From NCBI GenBank assembly GCA_018857735.1, contig JABMCL010000934.1, positions 392,001 to 456,000 on the forward strand: a DNA stretch of 64,000 nt, written 5' to 3'. A program made the translations under genes and the position numbers. This DNA is from Alviniconcha marisindica (lineage: Eukaryota > Mollusca > Gastropoda > Provannidae). Shown piece by piece: positions 23,091 to 34,309 of the stretch. The notes beneath the pieces are model-generated. The model was not told the origin of the DNA. It saw nothing but the letters and a program-made list of their open reading frames with translations, and made no database searches. Numbering within the stretch: the first letter of the stretch is position 1; every line of letters begins with the position of its first letter.

Positions 23091-23287
23091 AGACTTAATG
23101 TGTTGCCAAAGCTCCACCCACTGATGTAATGTGTGACGAAAACATGGCAATGCCCCTGAGTGTGAAAGATCTGCAGTACTTACATCTCACCTTGTTTGCA
23201 GGTAAAATGGCTAAAATGACCCACAAACTTCCTGTCATAAATAGTAATTGAAAGCAACAAGAATTATCAGAGAAGCGTGCAACTCAC

Positions 23288-23549
23288 AGTCATAGAGCGT
23301 GATGGGGACACCAGCATCTGGTGCATCAGCATCTGGACAATGCGTGACAAAGAGCTTTCCACAGTGGGCACCACTTCCTGCAGCACATTAAAATGGTAGG
23401 GCGGCACCAGTCCCTGCACCAAGGGTGGCGGTTCCATGGAGAACTCATGCAGGATGGGGTACAGAAGAGAATCAGACTCGTCCTTGGCCACAGACAGGAC
23501 TGCGTCATGCTGGGGGTTGTCCACAGCAAAGAACAGCTTGGGGATCAAT
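23288..23549 (-). CDS. HTT: HTT exon 14
   Basis: The 262-nt exon encodes LIPKLFFAVDNPQHDAVLSV then AKDESDS and SSLSRIVQMLMHQM, aligning with human [20 protein letters not shown] and ENNLSRVIAAVSHEL. Acceptor TCACAG, donor GTGAGTTG. The acceptor and first ~13 exon bases are repeated dozens of times in the upstream array (23550-24960). Confidence 0.95.
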
Positions 23550-24960
23550 CTGTGACAAAGACAAGAACAATGCGGGGATCAATCTGTGACAAAGACAAGA
23601 ACAATGCGGGGATCAATCTGTGACAAAGACAAGAACAATGTGGGGATCAATCTGTGACAAAGACAAGAACAATGCGGGGATCAATCTGTGACAAAGACAA
23701 GAACAATGCGGGGATCAATCTGTGACAAAGACAAGAACAATGCGGGGATCAATCTGTGACAAAGACAAGAACAATGCGGGGATCAATCTGTGACAAAGAC
23801 AAGAACAATGCGGGGATCAATCTGTGACAAAGACAAGAACAATGCGGGGATCAATCTGTGACAAAGACAAGAACAATGCGGGGATCAATCTGTGACAAAG
23901 ACAAGAACAGTGTGGGGATCAATCTGTGACAAAGACAAGAACAATGCGGGGATCAATCTGTGACAAAGACAAGAACAATGCGGGGATCAATCTGTTTACA
24001 AAGACAAGAACAGAGCGAGGACCAGCCTCTGACAAAGACAAGAACAGCATGGGGAACAGCCTTTGACAAAGACAAGAACAGAGCGAGGACCAGCCTCTGA
24101 CAAAGACAAGAACAGCATGGGGAACAGCCTTTGACAAAGACAAGAACAGAGCGAGGACCAGCCTCTGACAAAGACAAGAACAGCATGGGGAACAGCCTTT
24201 GACAAAGACAAGAACAGAGCGAGGACCAGCCTCTGACAAAGACAAGAACAGCATGGGGAACAGCCTTTGACAAAGACAAGAACAGCACAAGGATCAGCCT
24301 TTGACAAAGACAAGAACAGCATGGGGATCAATCTGTAACAAAGACAAGAACAGCACAAGGATCAGCCTTTGACAAAGACAAGAACAGTGTGGGGATCAGC
24401 CTTTGATAAAGACAAGAACAGCATGAGGATCAGCCTGTGACAAAGATAACAGAATAGCTTTAGGATCAGCATTTGACAAAGACAAGCAGAACATTGTTAG
24501 GATCAGCCAGTGACAAAGACAACAAACACTGGGTATCCATGCCTGTGACAAAGACAAAAAACACGGATATCCATGCCTGTGACAAAGACAACAAACACTG
24601 GGTATCCATGCCTGTGACAAAGACAAAAAACATGGATATCCATGCCTGTGACAAAGACAAAAAACATGGATATCCATGCCTTTGACAAAGACAACAAACA
24701 CTGCGTATCCATGCCTGTGACAAAGACAAAAAACACTTGGTATCTATTCCTGTGACAAGACAAAAAGCACAGGGTATCCATGCCTGTGACAAAGACAAAA
24801 AACACTGGGTATCTATTCCTGTGACAAAGACAAAAAACACTGGGTATCCATGCCTGTGACAAAGACAAAAAACACTGGGTATCTATTCCTGTGACAAGAC
24901 AAAAAGCACAGGGTATCCATGCCTGTGACAAAGACAAAAAACACTGGGAATCTGTGGCAA
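23550..24960. repeat. ~34-bp minisatellite of exon 14 acceptor copies, ~42 copies
   Basis: Minus-strand units read CTTTGTCACAG/ATTGATCCCC, the same as the true junction. Near the exon the copies are almost identical (23560-24000). Further out three diverged sub-families follow in blocks: GAGCGAGGACCAGCC/CATGGGGAACAGCC alternation, then AAAAAACACTGGGTATCCAT. Confidence 0.95.
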
Positions 24961-25194
24961 AGACAAGAAAAAAAACATCAGCTGCATACTGCTGAAGAAA
25001 CTGACATTACACAATATAGAGAGGGTTACATCATATTCCTTTCAATCAAGAGGGGACCTTATCATCTCCCATTAAACCAGTGGAGGATCTGAAGAAGCTG
25101 ACCTAAGACAACCAAGGAAAGAACACATTATCTTCATTTTAACGAAACTCTGATCTTCAACAATCAGGAGAGAATCACACCTGCGCTCATGTTA

Positions 25195-25535
25195 CTGAAG
25201 ACACTGTCCTTAGATAAGAGGGTGAGGATGACATCCTCATCATGTCACCGTAGACACTGGCCTTAGACAACCTTTGGATGATGACATCATCTTCATGTTA
25301 CTGAAGACACTGTCCTTAGATAAGAGGGAGAGGATGACATCCTCATCATGTCACCGTAGACACTGGCCTTAGACAACCATTGGATGATGACATCATCTTC
25401 ATGTTACTGAAGACACTGTCCTTAGATTAGAGGGAGAGGATGACATCCTCATCATGTCACCGTAGACACTGGCCTTAGACAACCATTGGATGATGACATC
25501 ATCTTCATGTTACTGAAGACACTGTCCTTAGACCA
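25195..25535. repeat. ~110-bp tandem repeat, 3-4 copies
   Basis: Units contain TCATGTTACTGAAGACACTG, GAGAGGATGACATCCTCATC and CCATTGGATGATGACATCAT. Confidence 0.93.
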
Positions 25536-25643
25536 GGAGAGGATCAGATCTTCTTCATGTTATTCAAGATACCGACCTAAAGACAAGCAGAACAGGAACA
25601 TATCCCTGAAAACTATCTTCAGCTGCAGGTAAGCAGTAGGTAC

Positions 25644-25744
25644 CTGTTGAGTGCCAGGGAAGCAGCATTGCGAACGCGGCCATCTTCATCCCCCAACAGC
25701 GGAATGATGGCTTTCTGCACATAGTGCTGCTGGATCTGGAGCCT
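25644..25744 (-). CDS. HTT: HTT exon 13
   Basis: The 101-nt exon encodes RLQIQQHYVQKAIIPLLGDE and DGRVRNAASLALN, the HEAT motif matching human LLGDEDPRVRHVAAASL. Acceptor TTTCAG, donor GTACCTAC. AG+A makes the junction Arg with exon 14. Confidence 0.94.
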
Positions 25745-25904
25745 CTGAAATGCACAGTGCACAGGCATGAGGTTGGTGACTGTGACAGTTACTTAACACA
25801 CATACATACATATCATTCTTGTGACAGTCTTACTTTACAAACACACATACACATGCAGATTTGCGCCAGGTTTATTTAAAGATATGTACTGGATGCCCTT
25901 CCTA

Positions 25905-26365
25905 TGTGCAAACAACTGATTCCCTGCTGAATGCTCTCCCTGTGTACAAACTGACTCCCTGCTGAACATTCTCCGTGTACAAACTGACTCCCTGTTGAAT
26001 GTGCTCCCTGTGTACAAACAACTGGTTCCCTGCTGAATGCTCTCCCTGTGTACAAACAACTGGTTCCCTGCTAAATGCTCTCCCTGTGTACAAACAACTG
26101 GTTCCCTGCTGAACATTCTCCCTGTGTACAAACTGACTCCCTGCTGAATGCTCTCCCTGTGTACAAACAACTGACTCCCTGCTGAATGCGCTCCCTGTGT
26201 ACAAACAACGGACTCCCTGCTGAATTCTCTCCTTGTGTACAAACAACGGACTCCCTGCTGAATGCTCTCCCAGTGTACAAACAACGGACTCCCTGTTGAA
26301 TGCTCTCCCTGTGTACAAACAACTGACTCCTTGCTGAATGCTCTCCCTGTGTACAAACAACTGAC
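25905..26365. repeat. ~37-bp array of exon 12 3' end plus donor copies
   Basis: Minus-strand units read GCATTCAGCAGGGA/GTCAGTTG, echoing exon 12's ATCCAGCAGGGAGAGC and its donor GTCAGTTG. About 12 copies. Confidence 0.9.
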
Positions 26366-26467
26366 CCCTTGGAAGTGGTGCTCTCCCTGCTGGATGTCCT
26401 CACTGATGGACTCCAGGTAGCTGATCTTCTTGAAGTTCATGGAACCCAGGATCTCCAACAACTCCAC
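26366..26467 (-). CDS. HTT: HTT exon 12
   Basis: The 102-nt, 34-codon exon encodes VELLEILGSMNFKKISYLES and QQGEHHFQG, matching human [20 protein letters not shown] and the HHYTG turn. Acceptor GTGGCAG, donor GTCAGTTG. Degenerate copies of its last bases and donor fill the next ~450 bp of intron. Confidence 0.93.
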
Positions 26468-26534
26468 CTGCCACGTAACAAGCATTACTTGTACAGGGCA
26501 CTGAAGGTGAGTGTCACAGGCTAACACAAGTGTC

Positions 26535-26900
26535 CCAAGCAAAGGCAAGTTCCCCAAGACAAGGTAACCCTGACAGGTTAAGTATCACAGGCTAAGGCAA
26601 GTGCCCCAAGACAAGGTAACCCTGACAGGTTAAGTACCACAGGCTAAGGCAAGTGCCCCAAGACAAGGTAACCCTGACAGGTTAAGTACCACAGGCTAAG
26701 GCAAGTGCCCCAAGACAAGGTAACCCTGACAGGTTAAGTACCACAGGCTAAGGCAAGTTCCCGAAGACAAGGTAACCCTGACATGTACTTAAAGTGCCAC
26801 AGGCTAAGGCAAGTGCCCCAAGACAAGGTAACCATGGCAAGTTAAAGTGCCACTGGCTAAGGCAAGTGCCCCAAGACAAGGTAACTATCAAAGGTTAAGG
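26535..26900. repeat. ~52-bp minisatellite, ~7 copies
   Basis: Unit contains AGACAAGGTAACCCTGACAG and GGCTAAGGCAAGTGCCCC. It lies just upstream of exon 12. Confidence 0.93.
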
Positions 26901-27169
26901 TGAGCGATGCATATCACAGCCACAGACAATCATTCATCATCTATTCATAGAACAACTGTCTGTTGCTTGAAGAAAAGGTCTGCCCTGAACATTTTGCACA
27001 TGTTGTATTGTCTCATTAAAATCTTAACCTTTTGTGTATTTATCTCAATGGCTAAGATAAACAGTACCACAGACCACCCTCACCCCCGTTTATACACATA
27101 AATCTACCTCAAAAGACCTGACACCCTCACACACCTACCCCTCACACACACACATACCATTCATGCACA

Positions 27170-27186
27170 AACACACACACACACAC

Positions 27187-27235
<49 letters not shown>
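27170..27235. repeat. CA microsatellite
   Basis: Near-perfect (AC)n tract beside the donor of exon 11. Confidence 0.95.
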
Positions 27236-27237
<2 letters not shown>

Positions 27238-27255
27238 CAATCCTTTTCCACCCAC

Positions 27256-27452
27256 CTTGACCAGCCAATAGGGGTGTTTTTTGACCTTGATAAGGTCCAG
27301 CAGCAGCTGCAGACCAAGGCGACCATGGCAGCTGTCCACCAAAAGGGGCAGACACAGCTGCAAGGCACTCAGTGAGTGGCGAGTGGCCACAGCCGAGTCA
27401 TCATCCAGAATACCCACCAGTGTCTTCAGCAAGTGCTCGATCATCACCGTGT
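27256..27452 (-). CDS. HTT: HTT exon 11
   Basis: The 197-nt exon encodes TVMIEHLLKTLVGILDDDSA, then LGLQLLLDLIKVKKHPYWLV. The latter matches human [20 protein letters not shown]. Acceptor TTTGCAG, donor GTGGGTGG. A CA microsatellite (27170-27235) lies just inside the next intron. Confidence 0.95.
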
Positions 27453-27798
27453 CTGCAAAGGAACAAAACACAGCTTGCTCTCTTCACCTATTATTCATCA
27501 CTCTGTTGTTACAGCAGCTGGAAATTAAAAAAACACATTTTGCTCTCAGCTTCTTATTCATATCAGATTCAGTCTGTGTCATCTTTTAAAAGTCTGGTGA
27601 GTGCTTCAGTGTCCAGTAAAGGTCTTAATGTCCAACAGAGATGTCGAGGTTTACTGGAGGCAATACAGATTTCAATGTGCACTACACTGATTGAACCCCC
27701 CCCCCCCCCACCCCCAACAAAAAATCAATTTTAAAGTGCAAACCTTTACAATGGTCTGAATGCTTTGCATAGAATATGATAGGAGGCAGGGAAGTGGG

Positions 27799-27844
<46 letters not shown>

Positions 27845-27889
27845 AAAAAGAAAAAGAAAAAAGAAAATGCACACCCTCTCTCATACAAC

Positions 27890-28630
27890 AGGAACAGATA
27901 TGGTCCAGGACAGCTACCTGCAATGCAGAAGGGACCCAATATTCTGACAACAGGCAGTTATGGTCCAGGACAGCCAAATACATTTGGTATGACCAGGTGT
28001 TCTGACAACAGGTAGCTATGTGACAACAGGTAGCTATGGTCCAGGACAGCCAAACACATTTGGTGTGACCAGGTGTTCTGACAACAGGTACAGTTATGGT
28101 CCAGGACAGCCAAATACATTTGGTGTGACCAGGTGTTCTGACAACAGGTACAGTTATGGTCCAGGACAGCCAAACACATTTGGTGTGACCAGGTGTTCTG
28201 ACAACAGGTACAGTTATGGTCCAGGACAGCCAAACACATTTGGTATGACCAGGTGTTCTGACAACAGGTACAGTTATGGTCCAGGACAGCCAAATACATT
28301 TGGTATGACCAGGTGTTCTGACAACAGGTACAGTTATGGTCCAGGACAGCCAAACACATTTGGTATGACCAAGTGTTCTGACAACAGGTACAATTATGGT
28401 CCAGGACAGCCAAACACATTTGGTATGACTAGGTGTTCTGACAACAGGTACAGTTATGGTCCAGGACAGCCAAATACATTTGGTATGACCAGGTGTTCTG
28501 ACAACAGGTAGTTATGGTCCAGGACAGCCAAATACATTTGGTATGACCAAGTGTTCTGACAACAGGTACAGTTATGGTCCAGGACAACAAGCTGCATTTA
28601 GTATGACCAGGTGTTCTGACAACAGGTATA
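27890..28630. repeat. 60-bp minisatellite, left part (split by a transposon)
   Basis: Eleven to twelve units around TATGGTCCAGGACAGCCAAA and GACCAGGTGTTCTGACAACA. Diverged end units with the same structure continue at 30830-30925. Confidence 0.95.
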
Positions 28631-28645
28631 TATATATATATATTT

Positions 28646-30796
28646 GACTTAGTGCCAAAAGGTGTGCATGAAAACAGGACAAAGGGGGTAGAAAATCAAG
28701 TTGATGATACATTGAAACTAGTTGTGTTTTTAGAATGTGCACAATGCTAGGAAAGATTTCTTAAAAGCAAAAGATAAAAACTTGTGCACTTTTGGAGATA
28801 TTTGCTGACAAAGATTTGCTGACAAAGCTCATAAAAGGCCGCATGTTGTACATCAGATATTACAACATGCATGGTTCATTGTGTCTTCAGTTTTGCACAA
28901 GTATGCACAAAATCAAGTCACACTATTAGTGTACATCTCCCCTACTATGTTTGTGCCAAATTTTGTACACTCATATAATTTAACACATGATTGTGACATG
29001 TTGATTGTTGTAATATCTGATGGGCGACATAAACTCATAACTTTTTTTTTTATATAACAAGTAACACACCCTTTCATGCAATATACTATAATCAGCCATA
29101 CAAGTGCATGCAAACACACAGTGAGAAGATTTTTTCTCAGTTTGCATTTAATAACAAGTCATAAAAATTAAATGAAACTAAATTCTGTATTACATCAGTA
29201 TTACAACAAAATAACATTTCCCCAATTTTTAGCATAGAAAACATTCTGTTTGCTTAGATCAGTCTAACAAAAACAAATCAGAATGACCTGATTTTATCAA
29301 GGTAATTTACATTAACAATTAAGTCCAGACCCCCCCCCCCCCTCCCCAGCTCTTCGAGATGTGGATTCTCTGCGGCCAGCCTCTCTCTGTACCGTCTGCA
29401 ACTGTCTGTGTTTGATGTTTTCCTCCTTGCTGTACCACTTGGCTCAGGAGTACGCTCAGTTCTGTATACCCTGGTCATGTCAGTGAATTTGAAGTGTTAT
29501 GAATATGAAATTATTAACCCAATAACCAACAACTGTCCCAATACTGATATGCTCAGTACAAACATGTCAAACCTACACACCATGACCTCTAAACAAATCA
29601 GTACTCAGTTCTCAGAACTGCTATTAGTATTACTATTAGTATTACTAACATCGGCTGGGCTTGATTAAACTTTAAAAAACTGGAACTTCGTCACTCTCGC
29701 TCAGTTAACAAAATATTCTCACAACACCACTAAAAGGTCTACAAAAAACATGCACTTATAACTGACAAGTTTTTGATGAAACAGTACACATCCTGAATCA
29801 ACAGTTGCACATAAGATTTACAAGATATTGCCTTGTCGTAATGAAATTCTTCACACTGTACTCGGCTCAGTAGAAGAAAAAAAACAGGTTTCAAATCTTC
29901 GGCACGGGAAGATGCCACTTTTCACAGTACTTTCATTTCGCACACCCAAATCGGCAGAAAACTTGAAAATAATCTCAATAAACTCCTGAAAAAGCGCACA
30001 GTGCATGTTCTACATCAGATTCATGTATGTATGTCAGACCACTGAAGGAGACTACAACACACCTTTTGATGTTTCCGAACAAAGACACGCCATGCGGCAG
30101 GAGAATGAAGGCACTCAGGAAAGGTCACGTGACATGCCAGATGTTGTCAATAAAAAAGAGACTGCTTTCTCATTTGTTTTGTACAAAATATTAGATATCT
30201 TGTAGGGACGTCAGATGTTACAACAATATCAAACAATCGGGGAAATATTCTTCAGATTTCGTGCAAACTTCATTGAAAAAAGAAAAGTATCGCTGTGTAG
30301 TGCAAATGCATGGATCGGAACACATGCGACGTTTCCGGTGATTCCGAAATAATGCTGTCGTTTTTTGGTTGTTCAAAGTTTTCAGTTCAAGTTTGCTACA
30401 CATCTGACGTACATACAGGGCAAACATTCGCGATCAATTGATCGAAAATACAACTATCGTGAGTGTTGATGTTATATTATCCGCATAAAACGATGTTTTC
30501 CGCGTACAGATCAGTGATTGTTTCTCCATGTGCTTGCAATTTGTTTGCAAGCAAAGTGACGAAAATCACTTGGTACATGGATGTCTGTTTTTGGCGGTCA
30601 TTTTTCGGCGCTTTTTCAGTGTGTAATGACTGTATCTTGAAATCAACCACAGCCTGGTTGCTGAAATTATCTGTACTATATATTCATTCATTCATGCAAG
30701 TACACAACACATTTCAAATAAAAACAGTTTTCAACAATGTTTTATTTTCAACTGAAGTGCATAACCCCTTGCATGCGCACCTTTTGGCACTAAGTC
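28646..30796. mobile_element. ~2.15 kb DNA transposon with ~25-bp TIRs
   Basis: Ends are inverted: left GACTTAGTGCCAAAAGGTGT, right ...CACCTTTTGGCACTAAGTC, one mismatch over 25 bp. Both are flanked by short TA repeats that could hold the target-site duplication. It interrupts the 60-bp minisatellite. Internally, related sub-terminal motifs occur (near 28855, 29010 and 30215, around TTACAACA). Small frames only: minus 29278-29478 (SNTDSCRRYRERLAAENPHL, Arg-rich) and plus 30005-30205. No transposase catalytic motif is visible, so it is probably non-autonomous or degenerate. Superfamily not assigned. Confidence 0.8.
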
Positions 30797-30829
30797 ATAT
30801 ATATATAGTCCAGAATTGATAACTTCAAT

Positions 30830-30925
30830 GTGGAAGAGACCAGGTGTTCTGACAACAGGAACAGCTATGGTACAGGGCAGCCAACTGTAATGTGGAAGGG
30901 ATCCAGGTGTTCTGACATCAAGACA
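30830..30925. repeat. 60-bp minisatellite, right remnant
   Basis: Diverged units carrying CAGGTGTTCTGACAACAGGA lie right of the transposon and match the diverged left-end unit (27890) better than the core units. Confidence 0.85.
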
Positions 30926-31003
30926 GCTTAGGTTAATCCATGACACACTTGTTTTTGTCTATCAGAACAAAACAGTCAACCATAAACGTCACACTCAACA
31001 TAC

Positions 31004-31162
31004 CATTTTCAGGAGCAGAGTGCAGGCGAAACCAGCAGCTGAAGTCTCCACGGCCCTCGACCAAGATGGCCTGAATGAGACAGCCCACCGCCAGAGCTGT
31101 CAGACCCTTCAGCTGGTGGTCTGGGTGACTGGCATACAGCAGCACGTCACTCAAATCTTGAC
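31004..31162 (-). CDS. HTT: HTT exon 10
   Basis: The 159-nt exon encodes DLSDVLLYASHPDHQLKGLT then ALAVGCLIQAIL, aligning with human [20 protein letters not shown]. Acceptor CTGACAG, donor GTATGTTG. It joins exon 9 via G+GT (Gly) and exon 11 via G+AC (Asp). Confidence 0.94.
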
Positions 31163-31303
31163 CTGTCAGGTCACAAAAAGTGCTACATTTATGTGAAGAG
31201 CTAGCATGTTGATAGGCGTACTTCGGGGAGCTCTGTATCTTTCTTATTGAACTTTCTACTTGATACAGTTTTAATAAAGTCCAGTCATACACACATGCAT
31301 GCA

Positions 31304-31342
<39 letters not shown>

Positions 31343-31346
31343 GTGT

Positions 31347-31384
<38 letters not shown>

Positions 31385-32390
31385 AACCAAAAGACTGACA
31401 TCATAGGCCATTTCCAACAGAGAATGTGGACTACAAGACCAGTGTGTCTGCACTTTGAGAAGCCAACTTGTGAAGCGTGCACTTTCAGAAATGACCAAAC
31501 TAAAGGGGAGACGGGACATGGGCTATGCCCACAGGCACAAGGCTAGGACACTGCAGCTCTTCAGCCATCACATTCATGCCTTGGTCTCCCAGGGTTAGGG
31601 TTAGGGTCCGGGTCCGGGTCCCAGGACCTTTACTCCAGCAGCTGAATGCCAGTATCCAACTCAACCCCTTGGATTAGCAGAATACCCACATACACCCCTG
31701 CATTCAGTTCCAACCCATAAACACACACACACATCTGCCTGACCATGCCAGGCATTTAACCCAACCCCACAACCATATACATACACATACCTGTCTGATG
31801 GCACCAAACATTGAACTCCATCCCACAACATTGCACACATACACATACCTGTCTGACAATGCCAGACAACAGAAAGTGTTAACCCCATCCCATTACTACA
31901 CACTATACACAGAACACAGAATATACACAAAACTGTCAACCCCATCTCATTACTACACACATTTACACAGAACTGTCAACCCCATCCCATTACCACATAC
32001 ATACACATAACCATACACAGTGAGTCATAACCAGACAGTCAATCCCAACCAGTAAATATACACAAACACACACGTCAGATGGCAACAAATACTCATTCAA
32101 CCTCAACCCATAACCACAAAAACATGCAAAGACCTGTCTGATGATGCCAGACATTCAATCACATCCCATAACCATATACACATACACACACATATCCCAT
32201 ACCTGGTGGTACTAATTCCAACACATACAGACCCACAGAATGACATGTTCAAAGTACAATCATCTAAGGATCCATCTGATGGCAAACAAATGTTCAATCC
32301 CAAAACCATACCCTTGTCTGATTGTGTTCAAGTCCATCAAATAACCATTTACATTATACGCACATGTCAATGCAACAATGGGTAAGGGAT
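31163..32390. other. Intron with CA tracts and degenerate TACACA-rich repeats
   Basis: (CA)n at 31305-31380. A short TTAGGG-like patch lies at 31595-31620. Poorly ordered repeats around CCCATCCCATTACTACACAC extend to 32300. No genes seen. Confidence 0.6.
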
Positions 32391-32399
32391 CTGATGGCA

Positions 32400-32765
32400 C
32401 CAGCCAGCCAGTCTCAGTACATTGTCATCAACGAGCACAAAGATGCAGCAATCTCAGTACATCAACATCAACAAGCACAAAGACAGAGCAATCTCAGTAC
32501 ATCATTATCAACAAGCACAAAGACAGAGCAGTCTCAGTACATCAACATCAACAAGCACAAAGACAGAGCAATCTCAGTACATCATCAACAAGCACAATGA
32601 CAGAGCAGTCTCAGTACATCATCAACAAGCACAAAGACAGAGCAGCCTCAGTACATCATCATCAACAAACACAAAGACAGAGCAGCATCAGTACATCATC
32701 ATCAACAAGCACAAAGACAGAGCAGCCTCAGTACATCATCATCAACAAACACAAAGATGGAGCAT
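32400..32765. repeat. 33/39-bp minisatellite next to exon 9 donor
   Basis: Units around TCAGTACATCATCATCAACA and AGCACAAAGACAGAGCAG, ~10 copies, ending 6-10 bases from the true donor of exon 9. Confidence 0.93.
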
Positions 32766-32770
32766 CTCAC

Positions 32771-33326
32771 CAGACTTGTCTGAGGGCACCAGCTTCTGCA
32801 GGGCCAGCTTGGGGCACAAGGAGAAGATGGAGGCCACGCAGCCAAGTGCCAGCGACTTGAGACTGACGCGCACATGACGATCGTGTACCAGCTGGCCCAC
32901 CTCCCCCTTCAGCAGGAAGGCCTTGCACACCGCACGCAGTATGTACAACAGGGGCAGCTCATCAGCATCAAGCAATGAGCCAATGTCCAGCCCCTTGTCA
33001 TCACCGTCTTTTGGGGTTTGTGAGGCTGCAGCTGCCAAAGGCCCTGGACCATCATCTTGCTCCAGCTGGTCGTACTCAGGGTTGCCGTTCATGTCATGCT
33101 GAATGCTGCTGTGGCTGCCCCCTGCCTGCGGCGCCAGTCGCTTGGGGCTGATGCTCTTGATGCTCTGCAGGGTCTCAACACTGCTGCTGTGCGACAGGGT
33201 GGACAGCTCAGAGCGTTCTTCGTTCAGGTCACCAATCTCCACACTAGAGTAGTCAGTGTCACTGGTTACCATGACCGCAGTGTCAATCTGGTCACCGTCA
33301 TCTGTCTGCACAGCAGCCTGGGTTAT
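32771..33326 (-). CDS. HTT: HTT exon 9 (large exon: disordered linker plus HEAT start)
   Basis: The 556-nt exon begins with a Thr/Asp-rich linker, contains IKSISPKRLAPQAGG, and ends in a conserved block with VHDRHVRVSLKSLALGCVAS, matching human [20 protein letters not shown]. Donor GTGAGATG. Two in-phase acceptors are possible: TGTGCAG before 33326, or the next CAG giving a start at 33305. Copies of the region around these acceptors (AIQTGDSDVVD-type units, partly in frame) fill the array to the right, so the exon's 5' limit is uncertain. Confidence 0.9.
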
Positions 33327-33339
33327 CTGCACAGTAAAT

Positions 33340-34010
33340 ACAGCAGTGTCAACCTTGTCAGTCATCTGTTTGCACAGCAGTGTCAACCATATCACTGTCA
33401 TCTGCATGGCAGTGTCAACCATATAACTGTCATATGTTTGTATAGCAAAGTCAACCACATCGCTGCCATCTGTCTGTATGGCAGTGTCAACCACATCACT
33501 CTCATCTGTGTGTATGACAGTCACCTGTGTGTATGCCAGTGTCAACCATGACACTGCTATCTGTCTATATGCCAGTGTCAGCCATGTCACTGTCATCCAT
33601 CTGCATGTCGGTGTCAGTCACCTTACTGTCATCTGTCTGTACGGCAGTCAACAACATCACTGTCACCAGTCTGTATGGCAGAGTCAACAACATCACTGTC
33701 ACCTGTCTGTACGGTAGTCAACAACACCACTGTCACCTGTCTGTATGGCAGTCAACAACATCACTGTCACCTGTCTGTATGGCAGTCAACAACATCACTG
33801 TCACCTGTCTGTATGGCAGAGTCAACAACATCACTGTCACCTGTCTGTATGGCAGTCAACAACATCACTGTCACCTGTCTGTATGGTAGTCAACAACATC
33901 ACTGTCACCTGTCTGTATGGCAGGGTCAACAACATCACTGTCACCTGTCTGTATGGCAGAGTCAACAACATCACTGTCACCTGTCTGTACGGCAGAGTCA
34001 ACATGATGAA
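33340..34010. repeat. 33-36-bp array copying exon 9 start
   Basis: Minus-strand units read ATACAGACAGGTGACAGTGA, like the exon 9 start TGCAGACAGATGACGGTGA. Frames spell AIQTGDSDVVD, close to exon AVQTDDGDQID. Indels break frame between units. Confidence 0.9.
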
Positions 34011-34123
34011 AATCAAAACACACATACAGGCACACACATACAGGCACACACATACAGGCACACACACCCACACACAATCTAAAAACAAAAAGCAGCAGTC
34101 AGCCAGCAAACTCTGCAACCAAC

Positions 34124-34296
34124 CTGCACTTTCTCAGCAGCCTGACCGTCCCCAGCCTGAGAGGAAGAGTCCAAGTCTGAGGCCAAAGTGGGTTTGTCTA
34201 CTGTGGATGCAGCGGATGTGCGGCTGCCCACCTCAGAGCTGTCTAGGTCCTCATCCAGACCCGCGTCATCTGACATGCTGGGCAGGTCTGTGGAGC
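34124..34296 (-). CDS. HTT: HTT exon 8, acidic/serine-rich disordered segment
   Basis: The 173-nt exon encodes STDLPSMSDDAGLDEDLDSS, EVGSRTSAAS and LASDLDSSSQAGDG. Composition and order resemble the disordered human stretch with [20 protein letters not shown] and SDSSQ. Acceptor TGTGTGCAG, donor GTTGGTTG, phase 0 at its end. Alignment in disordered regions is weaker than in HEAT blocks, so identity rests partly on position and phase. Confidence 0.82.
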
Positions 34297-34309
34297 CTGC
34301 ACACAACCA

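Noticed and set aside
31595..31620. Interstitial telomere repeat
   Set aside because: Only about two TTAGGG units followed by GGGTCC repeats; too short to be meaningful.
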